Source: Winslowiella iniecta | GTDB lineage: Bacteria; Pseudomonadota; Gammaproteobacteria; Enterobacterales; Enterobacteriaceae | Direction of reading: 5' to 3' | Length of the DNA: 64,000 nt | NCBI RefSeq assembly: GCF_001267535.1 | Contig: NZ_JRXE01000007.1 | Coordinates: 100,398-164,397, forward strand | Shown here: positions 28,155-40,995 of the stretch, piece after piece | Numbering within the stretch: position 1 is the stretch's first letter | How the letters are laid out: every line of letters starts with the position of its first letter | The notes under the pieces: generated by a model | Database searches by the model: none | Seen by the model: the letters and a program-made list of their open reading frames with translations, nothing else | Told to the model about the DNA's origin: nothing | Program-made: the position numbers and the translations under genes

Positions 28155-28628
28155 CTATCCGACGTAGTTGATTTCATTCACGTACCACAGTGCTTCGCCC
28201 GCTGGCGTATGAACGGTGACGGCATCGCCGACCTCTTTTTTCAGCAGTGCGCGCGCCATTGGCGAGTCAATCGAGATATAGTCGTTACGACCAAAAATTT
28301 CGTCGTAGCCGACAATGCGAAAACGTTTGATATCGCCGTCATCATTTTCAATCTCGACCCAGGCACCGAAGAACACTTTGCCATCCTGCTGCGGTGAGTA
28401 GTCGACAATACGCAGGGATTCGAGACTTTTGGTGATATAGCGCACCCGGCGATCGATTTCGCGCAGGCGTTTTTTATTGTACTGATAATCGGCATTTTCA
28501 CTGCGGTCACCAAGGCTGGCGGCCCAGGTGACTTTTTTGGTCACTTCCGGCCGCTCTTCACGCCAGAGAAAATCCAGCTCATCTTTTAGCCGGTTGTAGC
28601 CTTCACGGGTCACGAGTTTGGTTTTCAT
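28155..28628 (-). CDS. greB: transcript cleavage factor GreB
   Basis: Rescues backtracked RNA polymerase by stimulating cleavage of the nascent RNA 3' end. It has 157 residues: an N-terminal coiled coil with the acidic tip region containing GDRSENADYQYNKKR, and a C-terminal FKBP-like domain ending LWYVNEINYVG. Divergent from ompR across 279 bases, the same arrangement as E. coli. Confidence 0.96.
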   Translation of the reverse strand: MKTKLVTREGYNRLKDELDFLWREERPEVTKKVTWAASLGDRSENADYQYNKKRLREIDRRVRYITKSLESLRIVDYSPQQDGKVFFGAWVEIENDDGDIKRFRIVGYDEIFGRNDYISIDSPMARALLKKEVGDAVTVHTPAGEALWYVNEINYVG

Positions 28629-28907
28629 CGGCTTTTAGCTCTGTTGGTTATGGCATGCTGTTACTGCGATTTTAGAGGGAATATTGTCAGAGCTTCAACC
28701 TCGATCGGGTTAAGCTGTGATAATCCGCCGGGCTAAGGTGACATCGGCGGAAAATTGCGCACCGGCAGGGCAAATTATAAAGTTAAGCCCCTGTTTAATA
28801 TGCTTTGTAACAATTTCGGCTACAATATAAACCATTAATGACTGTCACTGTACGGCAACTTTTTTAAGAATAGCCACTCAGGCAATAGCGCCTTTGGGAG
28901 TATCGAA

Positions 28908-30985
<2,078 letters not shown>

Positions 30986-31001
30986 CGGAGGCTGGAATCT
31001 T

Positions 31002-31085
31002 GTAGGGAGCGGTTTTCGGCTCCCGTCCTGATGGTATGCGGGGTGCAAATCTTCGGCACGGGCGGCGAGAACGCCGCCCCTACAG
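31002..31085 (+). repeat. two-hairpin intergenic repeat, complete copy
   Basis: Begins GTAGGGAG and ends GCCCCTACA, giving inverted ends (GTAGGG / CCCTAC). The first hairpin is GGGAGC...GCTCCC around GGTTTTCG, and the second is GGGCGGCG / CGCCGCCC with loop AGAA (31060-31079). The spacer ends CTTCGGCAC, as in the other copies. It lies between the convergent envZ and pckA genes and may terminate both. Confidence 0.85.
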
Positions 31086-31092
31086 TCTGACT

Positions 31093-32712
31093 TTAAAGCT
31101 GTGGACCCGCCTTAACCAGCGCGGCACCCGCAGGCGTATCGGTGTACTTATCAAAGTTGTTGATAAAGCGCTGCGCCAGATCGCGTGCTTTGCCTTGCCA
31201 CTCTTCAGCGTTCTGATAACTGTTGCGCGGATCGAGAATCTGACTGTCGACGCCTTTCAGCGCCACCGGCATTTGCAGATCAAAAATCGGCAATGTTTGT
31301 GTCTCCGCGTCGCTCAGTTCACCCTGCAAAATGGCATTGATAATCGCCCGGGTGTCTTTAATCGAAATACGTTTGCCGCTGCCGTTCCAGCCGGTATTGA
31401 CCAGATATGCTTCGGCGTCAGCATCCTGCATGCGTTTCACCAGTACTTCGGCATACTGCGTTGGGTGCAGGGTCAGGAAGGCCGCACCAAAACAGGCTGA
31501 GAAGGTGGGTGTTGGTTCAGTCACGCCACGTTCGGTACCCGCCAGCTTGGCGGTAAAGCCGGACAGAAAGTGGTATTGCGTCTGATCGGCGCTGAGGCGC
31601 GAGACCGGCGGCAGTACGCCAAACGCATCGGCAGTCAGGAAGATCACTTTTTTCGCGTGACCCGCCTTCGATACCGGTTTGACGATATTGTCGATATGAT
31701 GGATTGGGTAGGAAACACGGGTGTTTTCGGTTTTGCTGCCGTCATCGAAATCAATCGAACCATCGCTCAGCACCACCACGTTTTCCAGCAGCGCATCGCG
31801 GCGGATGGCGTGATAGATTTCCGGCTCCGCTTGCTCGGAGAGCTTGATGGTCTTGGCGTAGCAGCCACCTTCGAAGTTAAATACGCCGTCGTCATCCCAG
31901 CCATGCTCATCATCGCCAATCAGCTGACGCTGTGGGTCGGTAGACAGGGTGGTTTTGCCGGTACCGGACAGGCCAAAGAACACCGCAACATCGCCTTTTT
32001 CGCCGACGTTCGCTGAACAGTGCATCGAAGCTATGCCTTTTAATGGCAACAGGTAGTTCATAATGGCGAACAGACCTTTCTTCATTTCGCCACCGTACCA
32101 GGTGCCGCCGATCAGCTGGATATTTTCCGTCAGGTTAAACGCGACAAAGTTTTCCGAGTTTAACCCCTGCTGTTGCCAGTCCGGATTAGTGCATTTCGCG
32201 CCATTCATTACCACAAAATCGGGTTTAAAGCTGGCCAGTCCGGCTTCATCTGGCTGAATAAACATGTTTTTCACGAAATGTGCCTGCCAGGCAACTTCAG
32301 TGATAAAACGCACGCTGAGACGGGTATCCGGGTTAGCACCGCACCACGCATCAACAATAAACAAGCGTTTGTCGGACAGCTGTCTGGTCACCAGCGATTT
32401 CAGTGAATCCCAGGTTTCTTGCGACAGCGGCTGGTTATCATTCTTGCCTTTACCCTGATCGCACCACCAGAGGGTGTCACGTGTGGTGTCATCACGCACA
32501 ATATATTTATCTTTCGGCGAGCGTCCGGTAAAGACGCCGGTATCGACGGCGATAGCGCCGGATTGCGTCTGAATACCGCGCTCGTAACCTGCTAAACCGG
32601 GTTGGGTTTCTTCCTGAAAGAGGGTGTCATAATCGGGATTATGGACAATCTCAACCGTATCAGTGATGCCATAAGCGACGAGGTCCTGGGCGGTCAGGCC
32701 ATTAGCGCGCAT
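31093..32712 (-). CDS. pckA: ATP-dependent phosphoenolpyruvate carboxykinase
   Basis: Converts oxaloacetate and ATP to phosphoenolpyruvate, the first committed step of gluconeogenesis. It has 539 residues. The kinase-1a P-loop [11 protein letters not shown] is at about residue 248. The substrate and metal sites are visible in [12 protein letters not shown] and [14 protein letters not shown]. The length and context (next to envZ) match E. coli pckA. Confidence 0.97.
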   Translation of the reverse strand: MRANGLTAQDLVAYGITDTVEIVHNPDYDTLFQEETQPGLAGYERGIQTQSGAIAVDTGVFTGRSPKDKYIVRDDTTRDTLWWCDQGKGKNDNQPLSQETWDSLKSLVTRQLSDKRLFIVDAWCGANPDTRLSVRFITEVAWQAHFVKNMFIQPDEAGLASFKPDFVVMNGAKCTNPDWQQQGLNSENFVAFNLTENIQLIGGTWYGGEMKKGLFAIMNYLLPLKGIASMHCSANVGEKGDVAVFFGLSGTGKTTLSTDPQRQLIGDDEHGWDDDGVFNFEGGCYAKTIKLSEQAEPEIYHAIRRDALLENVVVLSDGSIDFDDGSKTENTRVSYPIHHIDNIVKPVSKAGHAKKVIFLTADAFGVLPPVSRLSADQTQYHFLSGFTAKLAGTERGVTEPTPTFSACFGAAFLTLHPTQYAEVLVKRMQDADAEAYLVNTGWNGSGKRISIKDTRAIINAILQGELSDAETQTLPIFDLQMPVALKGVDSQILDPRNSYQNAEEWQGKARDLAQRFINNFDKYTDTPAGAALVKAGPQL

Positions 32713-33055
32713 ATTACTGCTCCTTTATCGGTTTTTTTACTGCAACAAAGTGTAGGGGTATTTCGCTTTCACCGACCGTGATCATCGACAGATAAGCTGA
32801 AAACAGGGCAGGGATAATCACGATCGCGCGCAGTTTACACCTGTGATGACTCAGCGAAAGAGCGAAGCGGTAGAAATGAGACACGAAACGATTTAATGAT
32901 GTAATTCAGTGCAATCTGAGGCGGGAATGCATCGTAACCGTCGGCCAGGGTAGGTTAAAATATCGACGCTGGTGATAATAACAGAGAGTTACCGGGAAAT
33001 GTTACTGGATCCAGTATGGGCGGCGGAGAACGCCACCCTGACTGAAAATACGCTT
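32713..33055. other. pckA-hslO intergenic region with degenerate repeat
   Basis: 343-bp gap upstream of pckA (leftward) and downstream of hslO (also leftward). A decayed single hairpin of the GGGCGGCG family is at 33018-33038 (GGGCGGCGGAGAACGCCACCC), close to the hslO stop. The pckA promoter must lie in the left part. I see only a poor CRP-like half-site there and do not assign it. Confidence 0.5.
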
Positions 33056-33934
33056 TTAATGCACTTGCTCGCTGCCGGTCGCGGAGTCGTTACGGATGGC
33101 GGCGATATCGATAGCATCGTAAACATAGTGGCTACCACAGTAGTCACAGTTCATATCAATCTCACCGTCTTCTGCAAGAATTTCATCCACTTCGGATTGC
33201 GGCAGCGTTCTCAGTACTTCGCCACAGCGTTCACGCGAACAGGTGCATTTGAACAGCACGTCCTGCGGGTCGTAAACCGTCACTTCTTCCTGATGATACA
33301 GACGCCATAACACTTCGTTAGCGGGCAGCGTAATCAGCTCTTCAGTTTTAATGGTTTCGGTTAAGGTGGCCAGATGGGTAAAGTCATCCGTGCTGGCATC
33401 CTGCGCCGGTAATACCTGTAGCAGAATACCGCCGGCACCTTTCTGGCCTTCCGCTTCGCCGGTACGCAGGAACAGACGCGTCGGCAGCTGTTCGGAGCGC
33501 ATAAAGTAATCTTCCAGGCAGGCCGCCAGCGTATCGCCTTCCAGCCCGACCACGCCCTGATAGCGCTCACCCTGCTCCGGAGAAATGGTGATCACCAGGT
33601 AGCCATTGCCCACCATCTCTTTTAGCGTGCTGCCTTCAGCAATTTCACCCTGCGTACGCGCCACGCCGCGCATTTCCTGACGGTTGTTACCATTAATCAC
33701 CGCCAGATTCAGCGCGCCATCACCCTGCAACTGTACGGTGATATCACCGTCAAACTTCAGCGTTGCGGTCAGCAGGCTGGTGGCAACCAGCAGTTCGCCC
33801 AGCAGTTGCTGAACCGGCTGTGGGTAATCATGGCCTTCAATAATTTTTTGCCAGGTGTCAGAGACGTTGACCAGTTCACCGCGGACGGCATGATTTTCGA
33901 ACAGGTAACGATGCATTTGGTCTTGATGGGACAT
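33056..33934 (-). CDS. hslO: redox-regulated chaperone Hsp33
   Basis: Holdase chaperone activated when oxidants release its zinc and form disulfides. It has 292 residues, identical in length to E. coli Hsp33. The C-terminal switch has CTC (about 232-234) and CDYC (about 265-268), the four zinc-binding cysteines. It follows hslR by 22 bases on the same strand in a heat-shock operon. Confidence 0.97.
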   Translation of the reverse strand: MSHQDQMHRYLFENHAVRGELVNVSDTWQKIIEGHDYPQPVQQLLGELLVATSLLTATLKFDGDITVQLQGDGALNLAVINGNNRQEMRGVARTQGEIAEGSTLKEMVGNGYLVITISPEQGERYQGVVGLEGDTLAACLEDYFMRSEQLPTRLFLRTGEAEGQKGAGGILLQVLPAQDASTDDFTHLATLTETIKTEELITLPANEVLWRLYHQEEVTVYDPQDVLFKCTCSRERCGEVLRTLPQSEVDEILAEDGEIDMNCDYCGSHYVYDAIDIAAIRNDSATGSEQVH

Positions 33935-33956
33935 AGTTTTCTCTCATAGTTGCGAT

Positions 33957-34358
33957 CTATTCATCGCCTGAATATTTAAATTTCATCAGATCGCGGCGCT
34001 CTTTCTTATCGGGGCGGCGGTCGGGATGGGGCATCGTCAGCGCATTCATTTTGCGCGCCAGCGCCACTTTTTCGCGTTTCTCAATACTTTGTGCCGTTTC
34101 GGCATACAGCAGCTGCGCTTCCGTCGCCGGACGACGCTGATCGGTAATCGCCAGTATGACCACGGTGCGTTCATCGTTGCCCTGACGGAGCGTCAGTTCG
34201 GCATCCACTTCCACCAGCTTGCTCGGTTTGCCGCGCTGACCGTTATAGTGAACCTTGCCACCTTCGATCATTTCGCGCGCCACCGCGCGGGTTTTATAAA
34301 AGCGTGCAGCCCACAGCCATTTATCGAGCCGGACGCCCTCGGGGCTTTTCTCTTTCAT
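33957..34358 (-). CDS. hslR: ribosome-associated heat shock protein Hsp15
   Basis: 133-residue RNA-binding protein with an N-terminal S4 domain (VRLDKWLWAARFYKTRAVAREMI). It binds stalled 50S subunits carrying peptidyl-tRNA. The C-terminal tail is basic (PDRRPDKKERRDLMKFK). It sits between yrfG and hslO in the same order as E. coli. Confidence 0.96.
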   Translation of the reverse strand: MKEKSPEGVRLDKWLWAARFYKTRAVAREMIEGGKVHYNGQRGKPSKLVEVDAELTLRQGNDERTVVILAITDQRRPATEAQLLYAETAQSIEKREKVALARKMNALTMPHPDRRPDKKERRDLMKFKYSGDE

Positions 34359-34387
34359 TGCTGCTCCTGATTAACGATCTCCTGCCG

Positions 34388-35059
34388 CTAGCGCGCTAAT
34401 GCGGATAGCAGGGTACGATAGTCGTTTATCGCCGGATGTCGGGCGAAGGTGATTTCCGGTCGCCCTGAGTCAGGATTGCTGATGCCTAAACAGTAGCCAA
34501 TTCCCCAGCTTTTTGCCGCATCGAGAATTCTTTCGTTGTCATCAACAAATAGCGTGCGCGCATTCTCAAAGCCAGTGTGCTGCTGAACCGCCTGCCATAA
34601 ACGCTGATCTTCTTTCGGATATCCAAATGTGTGGGTAGAAAGTAATAAATCAAGGTGCTGGTCGAGGCCGGTTTGCTCCAGCTTGACGTGCAGATTCCAG
34701 GGATGCGCATTGGTCAGCAGAATGGTACGTTTGCCGCTGGCGCGCAATGCGGCAAGAAATGGCAGCGTGTCTTCACGCATCGCCGCCCGCTCGCGCATCG
34801 CCCATGTCATCGCGCGGATATCGAGATCCAGTTCCCGGCTCCAGTAATCCAGGCAGTACCAGTCCAGCGTATGCTGCACCGCCTGATATTTATCGCTGAT
34901 CAGCTGCGTGGCGGCGTCAATGCTAATGCCACGCTGGCCGCTGAGCGTTAGCGGCACGTGCTGTAGCCAGAAATGGCTGTCAAAAGCGAGGTCAAGCAGG
35001 GTGCCGTCCATATCCAGCAGGACGGTATCAATTTCAGACCAGTTCAGGGAATCAGGCAT
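34388..35059 (-). CDS. yrfG: GMP/IMP 5'-nucleotidase YrfG (HAD family)
   Basis: 223 residues. The HAD nucleophile motif DMDGT is at 16-20, motif II Thr is in TILLTNAHPW, and motif IV is in LFVDDNERILDAA. The E. coli enzyme dephosphorylates purine mononucleotides. It lies 29 bases upstream of hslR and downstream of igaA, all leftward, in the conserved igaA-yrfG-hslR-hslO order. Confidence 0.93.
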   Translation of the reverse strand: MPDSLNWSEIDTVLLDMDGTLLDLAFDSHFWLQHVPLTLSGQRGISIDAATQLISDKYQAVQHTLDWYCLDYWSRELDLDIRAMTWAMRERAAMREDTLPFLAALRASGKRTILLTNAHPWNLHVKLEQTGLDQHLDLLLSTHTFGYPKEDQRLWQAVQQHTGFENARTLFVDDNERILDAAKSWGIGYCLGISNPDSGRPEITFARHPAINDYRTLLSALAR

Positions 35060-35115
35060 ACGTGCTCCGCGCGAGGTAAAAAACCGGGCGACAGGGTAGC
35101 ACAGTTATGCAGCGG

Positions 35116-37254
35116 TCAGAACAGCGGCCGCACCGCCTGAATGGAGGTCAGTGAGTGGTTAAAGCAGTGTTCGTAATAGCGCTGAATTTCCACCAGGCGC
35201 GTGCGGTTACGATGAATTCGCTTCAGAGTCAGCAGGCTGTTTGCCACCAAAATAATGCTGACGATTAACAGCAGTAAGCTGGTGCCGAGATAGCGCCACA
35301 GACTGATCGCATCCGGTTCATTATGCAGGGCAACGTGCTGGGTGCCATTCGCATCGGTAGTGATGCTGGTGATAATACCCGAGGCGTTAAATGGCGTGTG
35401 CAGCAGCATTGATGACAGCCGTTGCAGCTCGCTCCACTGTTCCGGGGCATTGTAGTCAAACAGCGAAACCGGCGGCTGCGGCTGGCTGACCAGCTGGCGG
35501 CCTTCATCACTGAGAATCAGGAAGCCGCCCGGCGGTGGGCTATTCAGCGCTTCCGCTGCGCGATGGGTTTCGCGATAAAAGAAGGATGAGGTGGCGGTAT
35601 TCACCAGGTTTTCCAGCGCTTCAGCGCTGACCGGTCGGAGCAGCACGTTCATGCCGTTCAGCGCACCGGAATTCGCCCGGCCAATCAGGGTTTCCCAGTC
35701 TTTCGCATTCCCGAGATTCACCAGCGCATTCTTCAGGCGCACGCAGTCCTGCGGCTGGCTACAGAGATCCTGGGTTTTCAGCACCAGATCAGAAAAATCG
35801 TCCAGCAAAATCATGCCTGACTTCTGAATCGCGGTCGCCAGCTGCGGGTTCAGTTTGGGGTCGGTACTGGTTTGCGGGTGCAGTTGCTGGTTGGTGGTCA
35901 GCTGCAACGCGGTTGCTTTATCAATAATCTCGGATTGTGGCTGTGGCAACGGCGCGGCATTGTTCCAGTAGATCGCCGAACAGTCGAACGGCATAAAGGC
36001 GTAAGAACGGTTGCTCTGATAGTTAGCGGGCACTGAACACATGCCGCTACCGGTGACATGCAAGCTGTCGCCAACCCGCAGTGAAATTTTCTGCAGATCG
36101 TCAACTGCCGTGACTTTGATACTCTCAGTGCCTTTAATCCACGCCATGCTTAGCTTGATTGGCATGCTAAGCGGTATCCAGCTGACCAGCAGCAACAGCA
36201 CCAGCAGGGAACCGCAGGCCAGCACCAGATTTTTACGCCAGCGCTGAATCGGGAAATTACGCACTTCATCCTGCAATGACAGAAAGCGGCCCTGGCGCAC
36301 CACCTGGCAATTCAGATAGATATCGACTTCAGTCGTCTGCCCTAAATCGTGCGCGACGTAAGGCTGCCAGTGCGGTGGATAAATCAGGTCGATAATGCCA
36401 AGGGAAATATTACTGATCTGGCCCTGATTTGACTCGCCAAACAGTCCCCAGCGTTTTGGTGCACCGCGCAGGCAGTGGATTTCGCGCAAATCTTTTTCCG
36501 TGGGACGACGGTACAGGAACCAGCAACTGACGGCGATCATCGCGATACCAGCGGTAATCAACCACGGCATCAGCAGTGCAGGGGCAAGCAGGCTGATAAA
36601 GAACATCAGCAGCGCACTACCGATCACTACCGCTTCCCGGGTGCCATCCGGTCGCGACAGGCTGTACTCTTCGAGCGTCTCCTTACGCACATTGAGCAGC
36701 TCAATATTTTCGCCTTCTTCTTTGCGAATCGATGCGTTAGGTGCCAGCGGGCGTACCATCGGTGGCAGCGCGCGCTGTTCAAAGGCGTAGCTGGTCAGCG
36801 AATGGCCGTTAAGCGAGATCACCAGCGGGATGGTCTGAGTCTTGATCAACTCAACGTAGTTTTCATCGGCGATGTACTGTTCCCACAGCGGCGGCAGATG
36901 CACTTCAACGGCATCAAGATAATAACGCCATTTATGCGGCTCATCAGTAGAGAGCCCGTAACGGGTAATCGCACGAGTGACCGGATAGACGTTACTGCTT
37001 TGCGAGTTTAGTGTCAGCTTAACCGGCGTAGCGCTGGTTCCGCCTGGCAGTATGCTGGCACCGTTTTTCGCCAGCGATTCGACGTAGCGCTCAACAGCCG
37101 CACGCTCTTCATCAGTGAGCTTACGGTGAGGGGGACTGATAAACGGCAGTGGTTTCGCCAACGGCGGACGATGCCGCATAGCGTACCAAAAGAAACAACC
37201 TGCCACGATCGAACAGGTTAGCATTACAGCCAATATAATGACTATTGTGCTCAT
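35116..37254 (-). CDS. igaA: IgaA/UmoB-type inner-membrane regulator of the Rcs phosphorelay
   Basis: 712 residues, close to E. coli IgaA/YrfF (about 711). An N-terminal membrane segment at about 2-22 is followed by a cytoplasmic part, a hydrophobic pair near 205-245, a further segment near 345-365, a large periplasmic domain and a last segment near 660-680. IgaA restrains Rcs signalling by contacting RcsD and is normally essential unless rcs is inactive. Divergent from nudE. Confidence 0.94.
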   Translation of the reverse strand: MSTIVIILAVMLTCSIVAGCFFWYAMRHRPPLAKPLPFISPPHRKLTDEERAAVERYVESLAKNGASILPGGTSATPVKLTLNSQSSNVYPVTRAITRYGLSTDEPHKWRYYLDAVEVHLPPLWEQYIADENYVELIKTQTIPLVISLNGHSLTSYAFEQRALPPMVRPLAPNASIRKEEGENIELLNVRKETLEEYSLSRPDGTREAVVIGSALLMFFISLLAPALLMPWLITAGIAMIAVSCWFLYRRPTEKDLREIHCLRGAPKRWGLFGESNQGQISNISLGIIDLIYPPHWQPYVAHDLGQTTEVDIYLNCQVVRQGRFLSLQDEVRNFPIQRWRKNLVLACGSLLVLLLLVSWIPLSMPIKLSMAWIKGTESIKVTAVDDLQKISLRVGDSLHVTGSGMCSVPANYQSNRSYAFMPFDCSAIYWNNAAPLPQPQSEIIDKATALQLTTNQQLHPQTSTDPKLNPQLATAIQKSGMILLDDFSDLVLKTQDLCSQPQDCVRLKNALVNLGNAKDWETLIGRANSGALNGMNVLLRPVSAEALENLVNTATSSFFYRETHRAAEALNSPPPGGFLILSDEGRQLVSQPQPPVSLFDYNAPEQWSELQRLSSMLLHTPFNASGIITSITTDANGTQHVALHNEPDAISLWRYLGTSLLLLIVSIILVANSLLTLKRIHRNRTRLVEIQRYYEHCFNHSLTSIQAVRPLF

Positions 37255-37660
37255 GCTTTGCTCATCCCAGCCTCTGTACTCCCGTCACTGTCTTGCTCAC
37301 TCCGGCGTGCAATATATCTTAAGATTAATTTTGGCGTGGCAGGGCAGATCTGGCAACTGGCCTTATATACAAAATTGCGCACAAAATCATGAAATTAGAA
37401 GGGTTTTACAAGTAGCCTTGCGTAAATGTTACCAGGCATGTACGCACAAAAATATCGGCATAGTCCTATTTTTATCCCTGAAAACGGTGTTTTATGCAAA
37501 ACTTTTTCTTAGTATTTACAACCATTTGTTATAAGAAAGTAAATTAAAGCATCCGATGATTGGATTCCGCTGGTGGCTATCGCACAATGGAATCTAATCA
37601 CATTCTGCGCTTCGTATAACAATGGCGAAGATGCACCTTATTCGGCTATTCCCTGGGGCC
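37255..37660. other. igaA-nudE divergent gap, nothing recognised
   Basis: About 400 bases between divergent genes. The part 37430-37560 is markedly AT-rich and may hold promoters for both sides. I found no convincing operator, RNA gene or small reading frame. Confidence 0.4.
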
Positions 37661-37663
37661 ATG

Positions 37664-38230
37664 ATGACCAGACAATTACAGAAACCTGAGATACTTAACG
37701 TAGAAACTGTTGCACGCTCACGGTTGTTTACCGTTGAAGCGGTCGACCTGGCGTTCAGCAATGGTGCGCGCCGGGTATATGAACGTATGCGCCCTTCCGG
37801 TCGTGAAGCAGTGATGATTGTGCCGATTATTGATAACCACCTGATTTTAATTCAGGAGTATGCCGTCGGGCTGGAGAATTACGAACTGGGCTTTCCCAAG
37901 GGCCTGATCGATCCAGGCGAATCGGTGTTTGAAGCGGCGAATCGCGAGCTGAAAGAAGAAGCGGGTTTTGGCGCGACGGCGCTGGAAGCGCTTAGCAAGC
38001 TGACCATGGCACCCTCTTACTTCTCCAGTAAGATGAATATCGTGGTGGCGGAGGGACTTTATCCCGAAAAGCTGGAAGGCGATGAGCCTGAACCGTTGCC
38101 GCTGACGCGCTGGCCGCTGGATAATTTGCTGGCGCTGCTGGAAGAACCGGATTTTCGCGAGGCACGCAATGTCAGTGCGCTGTTCTTAGTGCGGGAATGG
38201 TTAGTGAAGCAGGGCAGGCTGGATTACTGA
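37664..38230 (+). CDS. nudE: ADP compounds hydrolase NudE
   Basis: Nudix hydrolase acting on ADP-ribose, NADH and diadenosine polyphosphates. It has 188 residues from ATG 37664 (or 189 from ATG 37661). These starts give MTRQLQKPEILNVET, matching the E. coli N-terminus. The upstream ATG at 37622 would add residues not found in the family. The Nudix box reads GLIDPGESVFEAANRELKEE, with the conserved REL-EE acids. Confidence 0.95.
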   Translation: MTRQLQKPEILNVETVARSRLFTVEAVDLAFSNGARRVYERMRPSGREAVMIVPIIDNHLILIQEYAVGLENYELGFPKGLIDPGESVFEAANRELKEEAGFGATALEALSKLTMAPSYFSSKMNIVVAEGLYPEKLEGDEPEPLPLTRWPLDNLLALLEEPDFREARNVSALFLVREWLVKQGRLDY

Positions 38231-38272
38231 GAGGCAGGGGCGGCGAAATCGCCACCGATACGCCAGAAATCA

Positions 38273-38302
38273 TAATGGGGCGGCGTGCTTGCCGCCCCAT
38301 TA
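38273..38302. terminator. nudE/mrcA convergent terminator hairpin
   Basis: Perfect 12-bp stem TAATGGGGCGGC / GCCGCCCCATTA with loop GTGCTT, ending four bases before the mrcA stop. A second weaker GGGGCGGCG hairpin-like segment is at 38237-38255. The two together resemble the dispersed palindromic repeats. Confidence 0.75.
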
Positions 38303-38305
38303 CCA

Positions 38306-40858
38306 TCAGAACAGCTCGTGAGTTTCGCCGTTGTCCATCAGGGTGGTGCCGACATCATGCACGGAATATTCGGTTGGCTGGGTGCCATCGATAAAGTATT
38401 CCGCACGGGAGTTGCCGCCGTTAGCCAGTTTACCGGTGCTGCGATCGATATTGACCGTTACCACGCCTTCTGGTGGGGTAAGCGGCTCCACCGGTACGCC
38501 ATCCAGCGCCGACTTCATATAGTTATCCCATGCCGGCTGAGCGCTTTTCGCTCCGCCTTCATAACCAGAAATCTGGTCAGGGATAGCACCTGAAGCGGTA
38601 GTACGACCCAGATCGCGACGGTGATCGTCAAAACCAATCCAGACCGACGTTACAACGCCAGGGCCGTAACCCGAGAACCAGGCATCTTTTGAACTGTTCG
38701 TGGTACCGGTTTTACCACCGATATCATTACGTTTCAGGTCGCGCCCGGCACGCCAGCCGGTTCCCATCCAGCCTGGTTCGCCGAAGATATTGCTGTTCAG
38801 CGCGCTTTTAATCAGGAACGACAGCGGCGTGTTAATCACGTGTGGCGCATACTGCTGCTCGCCATCCTGCTGTGGCTGCCCTGTCGGCACTTGTTCCAGC
38901 TGTGGCTGCGGTACCGCCACATTGCGGTTTTCTTGCGAAACCGCCACGTTCTCTACACTGTCTTCGTTCATCGCCAGCGCTTTTTTGGTATCACCATAAA
39001 TCACCGGCAGATTGCACTCCGGGCAGGCCACTTTGGGCTTCACTTCAAACAGCACGCCACCCTGTTCATTCTCAATTTTGCTGATGAAATAAGGGTCGAC
39101 CAGGAAGCCGCCGTTAGCCATCACCGCATAGCCGCGTACCAGTTGTAGCGGGGTGAAGGAAGCGGAACCTAGCGCCAGTGACTCGGTATGGACAATGTTT
39201 TGTGCCGGGAAGCCGAAGCGTTGCAGATATTCCGCAGCGTAATCGACGCCCATCGCACGCATGGCGCGAACCATTACCACGTTCTTCGACTCGCCTAAGC
39301 CCTGACGCAGACGAATAGGGCCATCATAGCGCGCCGGAGAGTTTTTCGGACGCCAGTCGGAACCGGCACCCGCATCCCAGCGAGAAATCGGCACATCGTT
39401 AAGAATCGAGGCGAGGGTTAAGCCCCGGTCCATTGCAGCGGTATACAGGAACGGTTTGATATTGGAACCGGCCTGACGCAGTGCCTGAGTTGCACGGTTA
39501 AACTTGCTTTGATTGAAATCAAAGCCGCCAACCAGCGCACGTACTGCACCATCTTTGGGATTAAGTGATACCAGCGCGGAGTTAACATCCGGCACCTGTG
39601 CCAGCCACCAGTCATTATCAACTTTACGTACCCAAATCTGCTGACCCGGTTGCACCACCTGCGTCACGCTTCTCGGCGTGGCACCCTGCTGGGTGTCCGA
39701 TTTGTAAGGACGCGCCCAGCGCATACCGGCCATGCCCAGTGACACGCTGCTGCCATCGCGCATTAGCGCGGTCGCTTCATCGCTGTTCGCCGTCGTCACC
39801 ACCGCCGGAAGCAGCGGCCCGTAAACCGGCAGCGACTTCAGCGTTTTCAGCATTTCGGCTTTGTCCCAGGCGGTTTCACCGACTTTCCACAGCACATTCG
39901 AGGGGCCGCGGTAGCCGTGACGCATATCGTAAGCCATCACGTTATTGCGCACGGACTCCTGTGCCGCCGTTTGCAGCTTACGGGTAACGGTGGTGTAGAC
40001 CTTAAAGCCGTCAGTGTAAGCATTCTCGCCATAGCGTTTAATCATCTCCTGGCGCACCATTTCGGTCAGGTAAGGCGCAGAGAAGGCAATTTCAGGGCCG
40101 TGATAGCTGGCAACCAGGGGCTCGTTACGCGCTTCGTCATACTGCGGCTGACTGATGTAGTGCTGATCCAGCATACGTGCCAGCACCACATTGCGGCGCG
40201 ACACCGCCCGATCGTGCGAATACAGCGGGTTAAACGTTGACGGCGCTTTCGGCAGACCGGCAATCATCGCCATTTCGCTCAGCGTCAGCTGGTCGATGTT
40301 TTTACCGAAATAGACCTGTGCCGCGGCACCAACGCCATAAGCACGGTAACCGAGGTAGATCTTATTCAGATACAGCTCAAGAATTTCGTCTTTATTCAGC
40401 AACTGCTCGATGCGGATCGCCAGAAACGCTTCCTTGATCTTACGCATCAGTGTGCGTTCCGGACTGAGAAAGAAGTTACGCGCCAGCTGCTGAGTAATAG
40501 TACTGGCACCTTGCGAGGCGTGGCCGGACATCAGCGCAATACTGGCAGCACGGAAGATACCGATAGGATCGACGCCGTGATGCTCATAGAAGCGGCTGTC
40601 TTCCGTCGCAATAAACGCTTTCACCATTTCTGGTGGCATTTGCTCAATAGTTAGCGGCACACGGCGTTTTTCACCGTATTGCGCAATCAGATCGCCCTCA
40701 GCACTGTAGACCTGCATAGGGGTCTGTAGCCGGACGTCTTTCAGCGTGTTCACATCGGGCAGCTGCGGCTCAATATATTTATACAAGCCATAAACCGAGC
40801 CGGCTCCCAGCAAAATGCAACACACTGCAAGGATCAAAAAATACTTTACGAACTTCAC
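38306..40858 (-). CDS. mrcA: penicillin-binding protein 1A
   Basis: Bifunctional class A peptidoglycan synthase, 850 residues. After an N-terminal membrane anchor (about 5-27) comes a glycosyltransferase domain with the catalytic Glu in EDSRFYEHHGVD and the motif ASTITQQLARN. The transpeptidase domain has SNIK (SxxK) and KTGTTN. It is divergent from hofM, the same neighbourhood as E. coli. Confidence 0.97.
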   Translation of the reverse strand: MKFVKYFLILAVCCILLGAGSVYGLYKYIEPQLPDVNTLKDVRLQTPMQVYSAEGDLIAQYGEKRRVPLTIEQMPPEMVKAFIATEDSRFYEHHGVDPIGIFRAASIALMSGHASQGASTITQQLARNFFLSPERTLMRKIKEAFLAIRIEQLLNKDEILELYLNKIYLGYRAYGVGAAAQVYFGKNIDQLTLSEMAMIAGLPKAPSTFNPLYSHDRAVSRRNVVLARMLDQHYISQPQYDEARNEPLVASYHGPEIAFSAPYLTEMVRQEMIKRYGENAYTDGFKVYTTVTRKLQTAAQESVRNNVMAYDMRHGYRGPSNVLWKVGETAWDKAEMLKTLKSLPVYGPLLPAVVTTANSDEATALMRDGSSVSLGMAGMRWARPYKSDTQQGATPRSVTQVVQPGQQIWVRKVDNDWWLAQVPDVNSALVSLNPKDGAVRALVGGFDFNQSKFNRATQALRQAGSNIKPFLYTAAMDRGLTLASILNDVPISRWDAGAGSDWRPKNSPARYDGPIRLRQGLGESKNVVMVRAMRAMGVDYAAEYLQRFGFPAQNIVHTESLALGSASFTPLQLVRGYAVMANGGFLVDPYFISKIENEQGGVLFEVKPKVACPECNLPVIYGDTKKALAMNEDSVENVAVSQENRNVAVPQPQLEQVPTGQPQQDGEQQYAPHVINTPLSFLIKSALNSNIFGEPGWMGTGWRAGRDLKRNDIGGKTGTTNSSKDAWFSGYGPGVVTSVWIGFDDHRRDLGRTTASGAIPDQISGYEGGAKSAQPAWDNYMKSALDGVPVEPLTPPEGVVTVNIDRSTGKLANGGNSRAEYFIDGTQPTEYSVHDVGTTLMDNGETHELF

Positions 40859-40995
40859 CTGAGATTTCCCATTTAATGTCGATTGGGCAGTTTATAAACA
40901 ATCGCGCGGTAGTATAAAGGCAAGCCAGTAGCTTTGATACATCCTTCGTACCCGAAACCGGATAACAACCTCTGACGATATGGAGATCGCGCGAA

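Noticed and set aside
32713..32900. CRP site upstream of pckA
   Set aside because: Only a weak half-match (GTGATCATCGACA) is visible; too poor to call.
37622..37663. Upstream ATG of nudE giving a 202-residue protein
   Set aside because: The extra residues do not match the NudE family N-terminus; the ATG at 37661/37664 does.
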